A stretch of DNA of 52,393 bases, from assembly GCA_020853895.1 (NCBI GenBank), contig JADYYB010000211.1, positions 1 to 52,393 on the forward strand, written 5' to 3'. The translations under genes were made by a program, and so were the position numbers. Source of the DNA: Bauldia sp. (GTDB lineage: Bacteria; Pseudomonadota; Alphaproteobacteria; Rhizobiales; Kaistiaceae). The notes beneath the pieces are model-generated. The model did no database searches, was not told the DNA's origin, and worked only from the letters and a program-made list of their open reading frames with translations. This document shows positions 25,515 through 33,338 of the stretch, one piece after another (positions within the stretch are counted from its first letter, which is position 1; every line of letters starts with the position of its first letter).

Positions 25515-26057
25515 TCACGGGGCGGCCGGGGCCGCGACCTCGGAAGCGGGCGGGAAGCGTCCGCAGGTGGAGGCTTCGGGGCCCCAGAAGGCGAGGCACT
25601 CCTCGCGCGTGGCCGGTCCCTTGCCGACGAAGTTCTCGAAGATGAAGGCGACCACGGCCTGGAACTGGCGCGGCGACATCGGCGGGGTGCCGGTCGGCGG
25701 GATGCTGTCGCCTGCGGCCGCGGCGGTCATGCCGTAGCAACGATCGTCGGTGTAGGCGCGCCCGTCGAAATAGGGCATCTCGGTGCCGGGCAGGCCGCAG
25801 CGGATGATCATCTCCATCGTCTCGGGGTCGAGGCCGCTGATGCGGAAATTGGCGCCCTGCGGTTCCTGCGCGATGTCCTGGACGCCGTCGCCGAACGAGC
25901 CGTGGCAGTTGCGGCAGGGCAGCGTGTCCTTCCAGATCTGGGCGCCGAGCGCCACCAGCGCCGCGTTCTGCTGGGCCGCCGCCGGGCCCGCCGAAAAGGC
26001 GAAGCCGAGCGCGATAGCCGCCAAAGCGGCGGCAAGCGCCGAAAGACGCTGAATCAT
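25515..26057 (-). CDS. cytochrome c of the PQQ/pentapeptide module, copy B
   Basis: A 180-residue exported cytochrome with signal peptide MIQRLSALAAALAAIALGFA (cleavage near AAAQQ). Haem motif C-R-N-C-H followed by GSFGDGVQD; probable axial Met in GTEMPYFDGRAYTDD; four extra cysteines (IIRCG, DRCYG, EECLA and STCG) at the same places as in copy A. The C-terminus is a short Pro/Ala tail. GGGAGGAG lies 9 nt before the ATG at 26057. It is the first gene of the leftward unit with dehydrogenase 2 and is divergent from dehydrogenase 3, so one control region serves both units. Confidence 0.9.
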   Translation of the reverse strand: MIQRLSALAAALAAIALGFAFSAGPAAAQQNAALVALGAQIWKDTLPCRNCHGSFGDGVQDIAQEPQGANFRISGLDPETMEMIIRCGLPGTEMPYFDGRAYTDDRCYGMTAAAAGDSIPPTGTPPMSPRQFQAVVAFIFENFVGKGPATREECLAFWGPEASTCGRFPPASEVAAPAAP

Positions 26058-26221
26058 AAGAAGAACTCCTCCCAAGAACGATGTGCGGCTGGCGCCGCTT
26101 TTCCTCAGCTCTAGTTTGGCTTCGCGGACAGGGGCGGGTCAACGCCGGAAGGGAAAGTTTTGCCCCGATCACAGAAGCGTGCAGAGAGACAAAAGCGCAG
26201 GCGTAGCAACGCCATTGTGTC

Positions 26222-26252
26222 GCACCAAGGCGGGACATAGAGTGTCCGGTGC
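26222..26252. promoter_or_regulatory. nested inverted repeat between cytochrome c copy B and PQQ dehydrogenase 3
   Basis: GGACA (26233-26237) and TGTCC (26243-26247) with 5-nt spacer, flanked by GCACC (26222-26226) and GGTGC (26248-26252). It lies about 50-80 bp before the rightward dehydrogenase start, in the divergent promoter region; a likely operator. Confidence 0.45.
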
Positions 26253-26300
26253 AGCGAGGGACAAACTCGAACTACCCTCGTCTCAGGGAGGAAGAACCAA

Positions 26301-28091
26301 ATGATTGGAACGACCCGCAAGGCGCGTGCCTTGGCGGCGACTGTGCTCGGTAGCGCGTTTCTTGCCGCCGGCCTGGCCCCGTCGATGGCCGCGGATGTCA
26401 CGCAGTTTCGCCTGGAGAATGCGCAGAACGAGCCGAACAACTGGCTGACCGCGCTCGGCAACTATGAAGGCTGGATGTATTCCAGGCTGAGCCAGATCAA
26501 TCGCGACAATGTCGGCGATCTTCGCGTCGCCTTCACCGTGCCGCTCAACTCGGCCCTCATCGGCAATGCCAATCCGAGCATGTCGAACCACATGCTGGTC
26601 GACGACGGCTATGCCTATGTCGACGATGGCTGGGGCGCCATCTACAAGATCGACCTTCGCAGCGGCACCTCCGGCACCTTCCTGTGGAAGGCCGACGGCG
26701 CGGTCTCCAAGGACGAGCGCAACCGTACCCGCGGCATGGCGATGTGGGGGAACGCCGTCTACCACAACCTGACCGACGGGCGCGTGATCGCCGTCGATCG
26801 CGACTCCGGCGAGTTCCTGTGGGACCTCCAGGTCGCGCGCGTCGACGCTCCCGGCCATTCGGGCGTCAACATCGAGGAGGAAGGCTTCACCGCCGCTCCG
26901 CTCGCCGTCGACGGCATGATCCTGGTCGGCCAGTCGAACGGCGACGACCTCACCCGCGGCTGGCTGGCTGCCCTCGACCCCGAGACCGGCGCCGAGCTGT
27001 GGCGGACCTACACGGTCCCCGGACCGGGCGAGCCGGGCCACGAGACGTGGAAGGACGAGAACAATGTCTGGATGGTCGGCGGCGCCGCCCTCTGGACCGT
27101 CGGCACCTACGATCCGGCCTCGCGCCTGACCTATTGGGGCACCGGCAACGCGCAGCCGATGTTCGACGTCGAATACCGGCCGGGCGACAATCTCTACTCC
27201 GACGCGGTCATGGCCTTCGATGTCGATGACGGCTCGATCGAGTGGTACTTCCAGTACGTCGCCAACGAAGGCTGGGACTACGACGAGAACGGCATCCACC
27301 AGATCTACACGGTCCCCGTGAACGGGGTGGATACGCGCGTGCTGGGCCACTGGGGCCGCAACGGCTACCACTACCGCTTCAACGCCGCCGACGGCACCTT
27401 CCTCGACGCCGAGCAGTATGTCGACGAGGTGAACTGGACCGCCGGCATCGACCCCAAGACCGGCAAGCCGGTCGAGTACGACCCGACGCTCGACGTCCAG
27501 GTCTATATCCCGGAGACCCGCTTCCTGCGCGGCGATCCGCCGGAGATGGCCTGCCCGACCGCCACTGGCGGCGTGCGCTGGCAGCCGGTCGCCTACAACC
27601 CGGTCAAGATGATCAGCTACTCGGCGGGCCGCGACGGCTGCTTCGCCCGGCCGGTCATCGCCTCGGTCCCGCTGGGTCCGAACGGCACCCTCGGCATTGA
27701 TCCGAACCAGGGTGGCGGCATCCGCGGCGCCGGTCCGACCACCAACTACAACATCCATGGCCTGGTGGCGGCCGTCGACGTGGTTTCCAACTCGATCATC
27801 GCCAAGCAGCGCGTGCCGCATGACATCACCAGCGGCATCATGGCGACGGCCGGCGGCCTCGCCTTCACCGCCCTCCAGGACGGTGGCGTGATCGCTCTCG
27901 ACGACGAGACCCTCCAGATCCTCTGGCGCTTCGACACCGGCATCCCGCTCAAGTCGGCTCCGCAGACCTTCGCGGTGCCGAGCGGGCGGCAGCTGGTCTC
28001 GGTGATCGCCGGCGGCTCGGCCTCGGGCGCCACCTTCCCCGAGCTCGCTCTCATGCAGCGCGGGGCGATGCTCTATTTCTTCTCGCTCTAG
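26301..28091 (+). CDS. PQQ-dependent dehydrogenase 3, lanthanide-type active site
   Basis: A 596-residue periplasmic quinoprotein, signal peptide to about residue 31 (GLAPSMAAD). Repeats such as [30 protein letters not shown] and ALDDETLQILWRFDT build the propeller. Active site G-W-D-Y-D (W325, D326, D328) with the lanthanide-type second Asp; HWGRNGY keeps the Arg, and the metal Glu of MxaF is Asp in QSNGDDLTRG. No vicinal cysteines. It is a close paralogue of dehydrogenase 2 but in inverted orientation, and is followed by its own pentapeptide gene after a strong terminator-like hairpin. GGAGGAAG precedes the ATG. Confidence 0.93.
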   Translation: MIGTTRKARALAATVLGSAFLAAGLAPSMAADVTQFRLENAQNEPNNWLTALGNYEGWMYSRLSQINRDNVGDLRVAFTVPLNSALIGNANPSMSNHMLVDDGYAYVDDGWGAIYKIDLRSGTSGTFLWKADGAVSKDERNRTRGMAMWGNAVYHNLTDGRVIAVDRDSGEFLWDLQVARVDAPGHSGVNIEEEGFTAAPLAVDGMILVGQSNGDDLTRGWLAALDPETGAELWRTYTVPGPGEPGHETWKDENNVWMVGGAALWTVGTYDPASRLTYWGTGNAQPMFDVEYRPGDNLYSDAVMAFDVDDGSIEWYFQYVANEGWDYDENGIHQIYTVPVNGVDTRVLGHWGRNGYHYRFNAADGTFLDAEQYVDEVNWTAGIDPKTGKPVEYDPTLDVQVYIPETRFLRGDPPEMACPTATGGVRWQPVAYNPVKMISYSAGRDGCFARPVIASVPLGPNGTLGIDPNQGGGIRGAGPTTNYNIHGLVAAVDVVSNSIIAKQRVPHDITSGIMATAGGLAFTALQDGGVIALDDETLQILWRFDTGIPLKSAPQTFAVPSGRQLVSVIAGGSASGATFPELALMQRGAMLYFFSL

Positions 28092-28108
28092 GCGAGAGGC
28101 GCATAAGC

Positions 28109-28141
28109 GGGTCGGGCCTTCGGGCCCGGCCCTTCCTTTTT
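28109..28141 (+). terminator. intrinsic terminator between PQQ dehydrogenase 3 and the pentapeptide gene
   Basis: Ten-base-pair arms 28109-28118 and 28123-28132 with a TTCG tetraloop (one T-G pair), followed by TTCCTTTTT. A textbook intrinsic terminator, placed 17 bp after the stop codon and 15 bp before the next gene, which must then be read by leakage or from its own promoter. Confidence 0.8.
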
Positions 28142-28155
28142 CTGCAGGATCGATC

Positions 28156-29622
28156 GTGTTGTCTCAGCGGAAGACGCTCGCGTTTCTCGTCGGACTGGCG
28201 CTCGCGGCCTTCGTTGCCGGCGCCGCGGCCCAGGAGCCCGTCGAGCGGCACCGCCGCGCGACTTTCTGGGACCTCGAGCTGGGCAAGCACGCCCTCGAGC
28301 TGCCGCGCGAGGCCTATGTCGAATATGCCTGCGGGACCAATGGCGGGCCCCCTTCCCTGCCGCTCTCCGGCTGGGCCGACTATGCGCGCTGCCCGAAGGA
28401 TGCGGCGACCGGCTTCCACGAGGTCTATTTCCGCTACGACGACGAGCTCCAATATGTCGCCCGCGCCCGCACCGTGGACGAGGCGGAGGAGATCTTCCGC
28501 TTCGAGGGCACGACCGAGTTCAACCTCCCGATCATCATCTCCGGCCTCTTCGACGACGACGGCTTCCTGCGCGGCATCCGCTTCGTCACCGATCCGCGCA
28601 CCGACGAGCTGACGCGCGAGAAGGGCTCCAACGCCGCCGCCCTCTTCCGCATCCGCTTCAACGTGCCGTGGGAATGCGCCGACCTTCCGCCGTCGGCGGG
28701 CGAGGTCGGCTATACCGGCCCGATCATCAAGCAGCGCTGCACCGCCGCCGCGAACGGCGAGCACTACCTCATCGAGCGCCACCGCTATCGCAAGGAAGGC
28801 CAGCTCACGATCGACCCGGTCACCCATCAGGCGACGATCGGCTATTTCGTCAGCGAGACGCGCTTCGAGCGGACGCTCGACGCGATCGCCAACCGCGAGG
28901 AGCGGCTCGCCGCCCTCCAGCCGCTGCCGCCGACCGAGCGCGAGCTCCTCGCCGCGCGGGCGATGAACTGCCCCGGCTGCGACCTCTCCGGCGCCGACCT
29001 CAAGCGCGTCGACCTCCGCGGCGCCAACCTCGCCGGGGCCAACCTTTCGGGCGCGCTCCTGCACGCTTCGTTCCTCACCGGGGCCGATCTCAGCGGGGCC
29101 AATCTCGCCGGCGCGAATCTCAACCGGGTGGACCTCCGGCGCGCCAACCTCGCCGGCGCCACGCTGACCGGCGCGATGCTGTTCGGCGCCTATCTCGACG
29201 GCGCGGACATCAGCAGCGCCGACCTCACCGGCGCGCTCGCCCGGCAGTCGACGATGATCCGGGTGAACGCGGCGGGCGCCAAGTTCATCGGCAGCGACCT
29301 CCGCGAGACGCGGATGTCGAACGGGGACTTCAGCGGCGCGGATTTCTCGCTCGCCTGGCTGCAGACCAGCCAGTTCGCGCGCGCCAATCTGCAGTCGGCG
29401 ATCCTGGTGGGCGCGCGCCTCTGGCAGACGGGCCTCGCGGAGGCCAATCTCAGCTCGGTCGACGCGCGCCAGGCCGATTTCATCGGCGCGGACCTTCGCG
29501 AGGCGGATCTCCGCGAGGGGAACTTCGCCGGGGCCGGCTTCGTCCAGGCCAACCTCCTCAACGCGCTGACCGAGGGTGCCGATTTCAGCGGCGCGTTCAT
29601 GACCGACCGCACCCAGCGCTAG
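28156..29622 (+). CDS. exported pentapeptide-repeat protein of the PQQ module, copy 2
   Basis: A 488-residue paralogue of the protein at 21952-23466. Signal peptide to about residue 26 (LVGLALAAFVAGAAAQ). The N-terminal domain repeats the same landmarks: [47 protein letters not shown] and KQRC. The pentapeptide helix starts at C272-P-G-C275 and runs to the C-terminus. Cysteines at 59, 79, 174, 195, 272 and 275 match copy 1 in spacing. GTG start at 28156 (TTG at 28159 possible) with only a weak ribosome site, and it comes right after a terminator, so expression is probably low compared with dehydrogenase 3. Confidence 0.87.
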   Translation: MLSQRKTLAFLVGLALAAFVAGAAAQEPVERHRRATFWDLELGKHALELPREAYVEYACGTNGGPPSLPLSGWADYARCPKDAATGFHEVYFRYDDELQYVARARTVDEAEEIFRFEGTTEFNLPIIISGLFDDDGFLRGIRFVTDPRTDELTREKGSNAAALFRIRFNVPWECADLPPSAGEVGYTGPIIKQRCTAAANGEHYLIERHRYRKEGQLTIDPVTHQATIGYFVSETRFERTLDAIANREERLAALQPLPPTERELLAARAMNCPGCDLSGADLKRVDLRGANLAGANLSGALLHASFLTGADLSGANLAGANLNRVDLRRANLAGATLTGAMLFGAYLDGADISSADLTGALARQSTMIRVNAAGAKFIGSDLRETRMSNGDFSGADFSLAWLQTSQFARANLQSAILVGARLWQTGLAEANLSSVDARQADFIGADLREADLREGNFAGAGFVQANLLNALTEGADFSGAFMTDRTQR

Positions 29623-29765
29623 GCAAACTCGCCGGCGACGGCGCCCGCCCTCGCCGATCGCGCGGCGGGCACAGCCCAGCTCACGCTCCGGGCTCGAGCA
29701 TTCGGAAAACGTAAAGCATCTCTCTGTTAAGGTTCGCGAATCCTGATTCTCGCGGACGCGGACCT

Positions 29766-31064
29766 TTGGTCGTCGGCACGATCCTTCTCCTGGTTGTCGA
29801 AGCCCTGCTCTACTTCGTGGTGCTGGCCGGGCTCTTCCGCATGCGTCACCGGTTCGGCCTCGGCGTATTCATCGCCGCGCTCGGCACGCTGCATTTCCTC
29901 GAGACCTACCTGGCGGCGATCCTCTACGTGTCGCTCCCGCTCGGCATCGTGTTCTCGCCCGGCTCGACGATCCTCTTCGCCGGCAAGCTGTCGATGCTGC
30001 TGCTGGTCTATGTGCGGGAGGACGCGGCGGCGGTGCGCCAGCCGATCTACGGACTCCTCTTCGGCAATTTCCTGATGGTCGCGCTGGTGGCGCTGATGCG
30101 CCAGCACCAGCTGCTCGAGCCGATGGCCGAGCGCCTGCCCGACTTCAAGCTGATGAACGAGATGGGCGGTCTCATGATCTGGGGCACGCTTCTTCTCTTC
30201 GTCGACTCGATCGCGATGATCCTCCTCTACGAGCGCACCGGCAGATGGCTCGGCAACCGGATCACGCTGCGCGTCTGGCTCAGTCTCGCGGCGGTGCTGA
30301 CCTTCGACCAGGTCGGCTTCTACCTGGCGCTCAAGTTCTTCGTCGGCGCGCCGGTCTCGGTGCTGATCGGGGGCTGGGTCGGCAAGATGATCGCCGTGGC
30401 GATCTATTCGCTCCTCATCGGGGCCTATCTCCGCTGGGGCGAGCGCCGGGTCGGCGGCGCCGACTCCCCGCGCCTCGCCGACGTGTTCGACGCCCTCACC
30501 TACCGGCAGCGCTACGAGGCGCTTCTGAAACAGACCGGGCGCGACGGGCTGACCGGGCTCCTCGACCGCGGCCGGCTCAACACGGAGGGACCGCGCGAGT
30601 TGAAGGCCTCGGTCGCCGCGGGACGGCCGATGAGTCTCCTCATCGTCGACGTCGACCATTTCAAGTCGATCAACGACCGCCACGGGCATGCGATGGGCGA
30701 CGCGATCCTGCAGCTGATCGCGGGCCGCCTCTCGGCGACGATGCGCGAGACCGACGCGGTCTACCGATTCGGCGGAGAGGAATTCGTGCTCCTCTGCCAG
30801 GGCCTCCCGCACGGCGCGGCGCTCCTTGCCGCCGAGCGCCTCCGCCGCGACATGGCGGCGGCGACCGCGACGGCGGGGCAGCCGGTCACGGTCAGCATCG
30901 GCGTCGCCACCGCGCCGCATGACGGCAGCGACTTCGAGATGCTGTTCACCGAGGCCGACCGGCGCCTCTACAAGGCGAAGTCGGCTGGGCGCAACCGCGT
31001 GGTGGGACGGGCGCCCGAGGATCTCACCGTGGCGCCCTCGCGAAGCGGCGGCTTCGGAGTCTAG
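29766..31064 (+). CDS. multi-pass membrane diguanylate cyclase
   Basis: A 432-residue protein. The first 225 residues hold about six to seven membrane segments (LLLVVEALLYFVVLAGLF, GVFIAALGTLHFLETYLAAI, ILFAGKLSMLLLVYV and so on) in an arrangement like the VUT/QueT-type vitamin-transport fold, here used as a sensor. A GGDEF domain follows: GRDGLTGLLDRGRL, DVDHFKSINDRHGHAMGD, the active loop FGGEEF near residue 335 and VSIGVATAPHDGSDF. R-E-T-D before the loop is an intact I-site. TTG start with weak ribosome site; the first membrane helix begins immediately, so a slightly different start is possible. Confidence 0.88.
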   Translation: MVVGTILLLVVEALLYFVVLAGLFRMRHRFGLGVFIAALGTLHFLETYLAAILYVSLPLGIVFSPGSTILFAGKLSMLLLVYVREDAAAVRQPIYGLLFGNFLMVALVALMRQHQLLEPMAERLPDFKLMNEMGGLMIWGTLLLFVDSIAMILLYERTGRWLGNRITLRVWLSLAAVLTFDQVGFYLALKFFVGAPVSVLIGGWVGKMIAVAIYSLLIGAYLRWGERRVGGADSPRLADVFDALTYRQRYEALLKQTGRDGLTGLLDRGRLNTEGPRELKASVAAGRPMSLLIVDVDHFKSINDRHGHAMGDAILQLIAGRLSATMRETDAVYRFGGEEFVLLCQGLPHGAALLAAERLRRDMAAATATAGQPVTVSIGVATAPHDGSDFEMLFTEADRRLYKAKSAGRNRVVGRAPEDLTVAPSRSGGFGV

Positions 31065-31082
31065 CCACTCGCGACCTTCGGA

Positions 31083-31120
31083 CAAAAAATGGGCCCTGCC
31101 GGACGTGCCGGTCAGGGCCC
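31083..31120 (-). terminator. intrinsic terminator on the reverse strand
   Basis: Stem GGGCCCTG (31091-31098) with CAGGGCCC (31113-31120) extended by CCGG/CCGG, followed on the reverse strand by ATTTTTTG. On the forward strand there is no T-tract after the stem. Confidence 0.7.
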
Positions 31121-31166
31121 TAAGGTTCCCAGACAAGGACGGTCAAGAGAGGACCGAATTCCTTGC
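31083..31166 (-). ncRNA. candidate small RNA of about 84 nt
   Basis: On the reverse strand a promoter-like pair TTGAAC (31201-31196), 17 nt, TAGGTC (31178-31173) would start a transcript near 31166. The RNA would fold a first stem from CAAGG/CCTTG and CGGTC/GACCG (31134-31165) and a second very stable stem with arms GGGCCCTG and CAGGGCCC (31091-31120), followed by A then six T. The terminator points away from every annotated protein gene, so a separate reverse-strand transcript explains it best. No family recognised. Confidence 0.45.
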
Positions 31167-31450
31167 AGTTTGGACCTAGCCATAGATCTTCCTATGTTCA
31201 AACAAATTATCGCGATTGGTTTCGATAATGACCACGCGAAATCTATCGCGTTGATTGTATCGGGGCGGACATAGCCCGGACTGGTAGTCCAGAAGAAGCC
31301 TTGGCTAGTTGCCTTTCAGGCCGATAGTCCGCCGCCGAAATAGCGCCGAAGATTTTTCGCTCGGCGATCCCGCAAGTTTCAAGCCGGGGTTGCGACTTGC
31401 CCCGCGATCCTGCCAAAAGACACGCTCGAATTTCGGGAGGGGCCTGACCT

Positions 31451-32200
31451 GTGACGCCAGCCAACAAGATCGTTCTCGTTGCGACGACCGTTATCGCCAG
31501 CGGGGCGCTCGCCGCCTGCGGCGGCCCGAAATCGGTCGATCGCCGGGCCAGCGTCCCCGCCGACGGCATCAGCTCGGTGCGGATCATCGCCGAGAACGGC
31601 GACCTCGCGGTGAACGGCCAGGCGGCCGCCTCGGCGATCACGCTCACCGGAACGGCGGTCGCGACGGCCAGCGGCCAGGTCGACAATATCGACTTCGCGA
31701 CGCGCACCGAGGGCTCTGAGCTCATCATCGAGGCGCGCACGGCCGGAACGACGGCGCGGTTCAACATCGCGATCACCGTTCCCGTCAGCATGAGCGTGAA
31801 GATCGAGGACGGGGACGGCAACATCGCCGTCCAGGGCGTCGCCGACCTCGACGTCGTCGACGGGTCCGGCGACATCGCCGTCCGCCAGGTCGGGGCGCTC
31901 GCGATCACCGACACCTCGGGCGGGATCGTGGTCGGGCCGATGACCGGCAACGTCACCATCCGCGACGACGGGATGGGCGACATGAGCTTCCGCGACATCA
32001 CCGGCGACCTCGTGATCACCCGCGACACGTCGGGCGAGATCGAGATCATCGGCGTGCGCGGCAATGTCGAGATCTTCGCCGACGCGGACGGCGATATCGT
32101 CGCCAACGAGATCACCGGCAATTTCACCGTGCGCTACGATTCGAGCGGCCGCATCCGCCAGACCAATGTCGGCGGCACGGTCAGCCTGCCCGCGCGCTGA
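31451..32200 (+). CDS. DUF4097-like (putative adhesin-type) lipoprotein
   Basis: A 249-residue lipoprotein: signal sequence to lipobox LAAC (Cys about residue 23) after IVLVATTVIASGALAAC. The rest is a repetitive beta-structure of short D/G-rich turns: VSMSVKIEDGDGNIAVQGV, LDVVDGSGDIAVRQVGAL, DTSGGIVVGPMTGNVTIRD, GNVEIFADADGDIVANE, as in DUF4097 proteins that fold as a beta-helix at the cell surface. Function in this family is unclear. The GTG start at 31451 follows GGGAGGGG by about 10 nt. It stands alone, with its promoter in the long upstream gap. Confidence 0.8.
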   Translation: MTPANKIVLVATTVIASGALAACGGPKSVDRRASVPADGISSVRIIAENGDLAVNGQAAASAITLTGTAVATASGQVDNIDFATRTEGSELIIEARTAGTTARFNIAITVPVSMSVKIEDGDGNIAVQGVADLDVVDGSGDIAVRQVGALAITDTSGGIVVGPMTGNVTIRDDGMGDMSFRDITGDLVITRDTSGEIEIIGVRGNVEIFADADGDIVANEITGNFTVRYDSSGRIRQTNVGGTVSLPAR

Positions 32201-32330
32201 GCCCGTCTCCCGACGCTAGTCGGTTAGCTGCCGTTTCCTGAACGGCCGACAAGCGGCTGTCATGGTGCTGGGTCAGGCTCGGCCCGCCTCGTGCATAGCT
32301 GAAGCTGGGGCCAATCAAGGGAGAGTCAGA

Positions 32331-33092
32331 ATGAACCTCGCCAAGACCCTTGCGGCAGCCGGCGCGGCTGCCCTGACGACCGCCATGGGAGGAACGATGG
32401 CACACGCACAACCGGCCGGCGTCCAGAACATCGTGCTCGTACACGGCGCCTGGGCCGACGGCACCGGCTGGCGCCCGATCTACGAGATTCTCAAGGCCGA
32501 CGGGTACAATGTCAGCATCGTGCAGAACCCGCTGACCTCGTTCGAGGCAGACGTCGCCGCCGTCGACCGCGTCGTCGCCCGCATGGAGGGCCCGGTCATC
32601 CTGGTCGGCCATTCCTATGGCGGGGCGGTGATCACCGAGGCGGGCGACCATCCGCAGGTGGTCGGCCTCGTCTACGTGCAGGCCTTCGCGCCCGATGTCG
32701 GGGAGTCGACCTTCGGCCTCATCCCGGCGGACGGACCGCCGCCGCCGATCGAGCCGCAGCCGGACGGCTTCGTGTTCTTCAACAAGGACGCCTTCCTGGT
32801 CGCCTTCGCGGAGAGCATCGACCCCGAGACCGCCGCGTTCATGGCGGATTCGCAGGTGCCGATCGCTTTCGACGCCGGCAACACGCCGCTCACGGTCGCC
32901 GCCTGGCACGACAAGCCGAGCTGGTACCAGGTCGGCACCACCGATCACGTCATCCCGCCGGCGGCGCAGCACCTGATGGCCGGGCGCGCCGGCTCGACCG
33001 TGGTCGAGGTCGAGGGCGGCCACCTCGCCTTCATCGCCAACGCCCAGGCCACCGCCGAGCTCATCGAGGCGGCCGCCGCCGGGTCGCAGTAG
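32331..33092 (+). CDS. exported alpha/beta hydrolase
   Basis: A 253-residue hydrolase with signal peptide (MNLAKTLAAAGAAALTTAMG to about residue 30). The alpha/beta fold has the oxyanion strand NIVLVHGAWADGTGWRPI, the nucleophile elbow GHSYGGAVI with Ser, a likely acid in VGTTDHVIPP and the catalytic His in EGGHLAFIAN. Relatives in this small esterase group act on esters or lactones; the substrate cannot be read from the sequence. GGGAGA lies 7 nt before the ATG at 32331. The gene is alone, followed by a GC-rich hairpin. Confidence 0.88.
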   Translation: MNLAKTLAAAGAAALTTAMGGTMAHAQPAGVQNIVLVHGAWADGTGWRPIYEILKADGYNVSIVQNPLTSFEADVAAVDRVVARMEGPVILVGHSYGGAVITEAGDHPQVVGLVYVQAFAPDVGESTFGLIPADGPPPPIEPQPDGFVFFNKDAFLVAFAESIDPETAAFMADSQVPIAFDAGNTPLTVAAWHDKPSWYQVGTTDHVIPPAAQHLMAGRAGSTVVEVEGGHLAFIANAQATAELIEAAAAGSQ

Positions 33093-33108
33093 CCCTGCCG
33101 CATCGGCT

Positions 33109-33129
33109 GGCCGCGGGCGTTCCGCGGCC
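33109..33129 (+). terminator. hairpin after the hydrolase gene
   Basis: Perfect 8-bp stem GGCCGCGG (33109-33116) with CCGCGGCC (33122-33129), loop GCGTT, 17 bp after the stop. No T-tract, so perhaps Rho-assisted or mRNA end protection. Confidence 0.5.
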
Positions 33130-33311
33130 GGCGCCCACGACGCCCGTCTCGGCGGTCGGGACGACGGCCGGCCGCTTGCGGCCGAGTCCAGGCTTAACCC
33201 TGTCCCTTAACTGTACGGTTGCCTGTACGGCCGCAACGCAATTTCAATAAACTTGTACCGGTTCAGCACTAAAACGGCGGAATAGCGCTGCGCTGAGACT
33301 TGCAACCCGAG

Positions 33312-33330
33312 CTCCAGGAAGAACCTGGAG
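33312..33330 (+). promoter_or_regulatory. hairpin that pairs the ribosome-binding site of the next gene
   Basis: CTCCAGG (33312-33318), loop AAGAA, CCTGGAG (33324-33330). The final GGAG is the only ribosome site for the GTG start at 33339, 8 nt away, so translation would require melting of this stem. Confidence 0.5.
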
Positions 33331-33338
33331 CCGTTGCA

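Larger units (their letters stand above)
31065..31450. other. intergenic region with candidate reverse-strand RNA
   Basis: About 386 bp between the diguanylate cyclase and a lipoprotein gene, with an AT-rich middle (31190-31260). The left third holds two hairpins and a reverse-strand terminator (see ncRNA entry). The right half should hold the lipoprotein promoter; no further gene seen. Confidence 0.5.

Noticed and set aside
31089..31274. Small rightward open frame across the candidate RNA
   Set aside because: No ribosome site, it runs through the terminator stem, and the product has no recognisable features.
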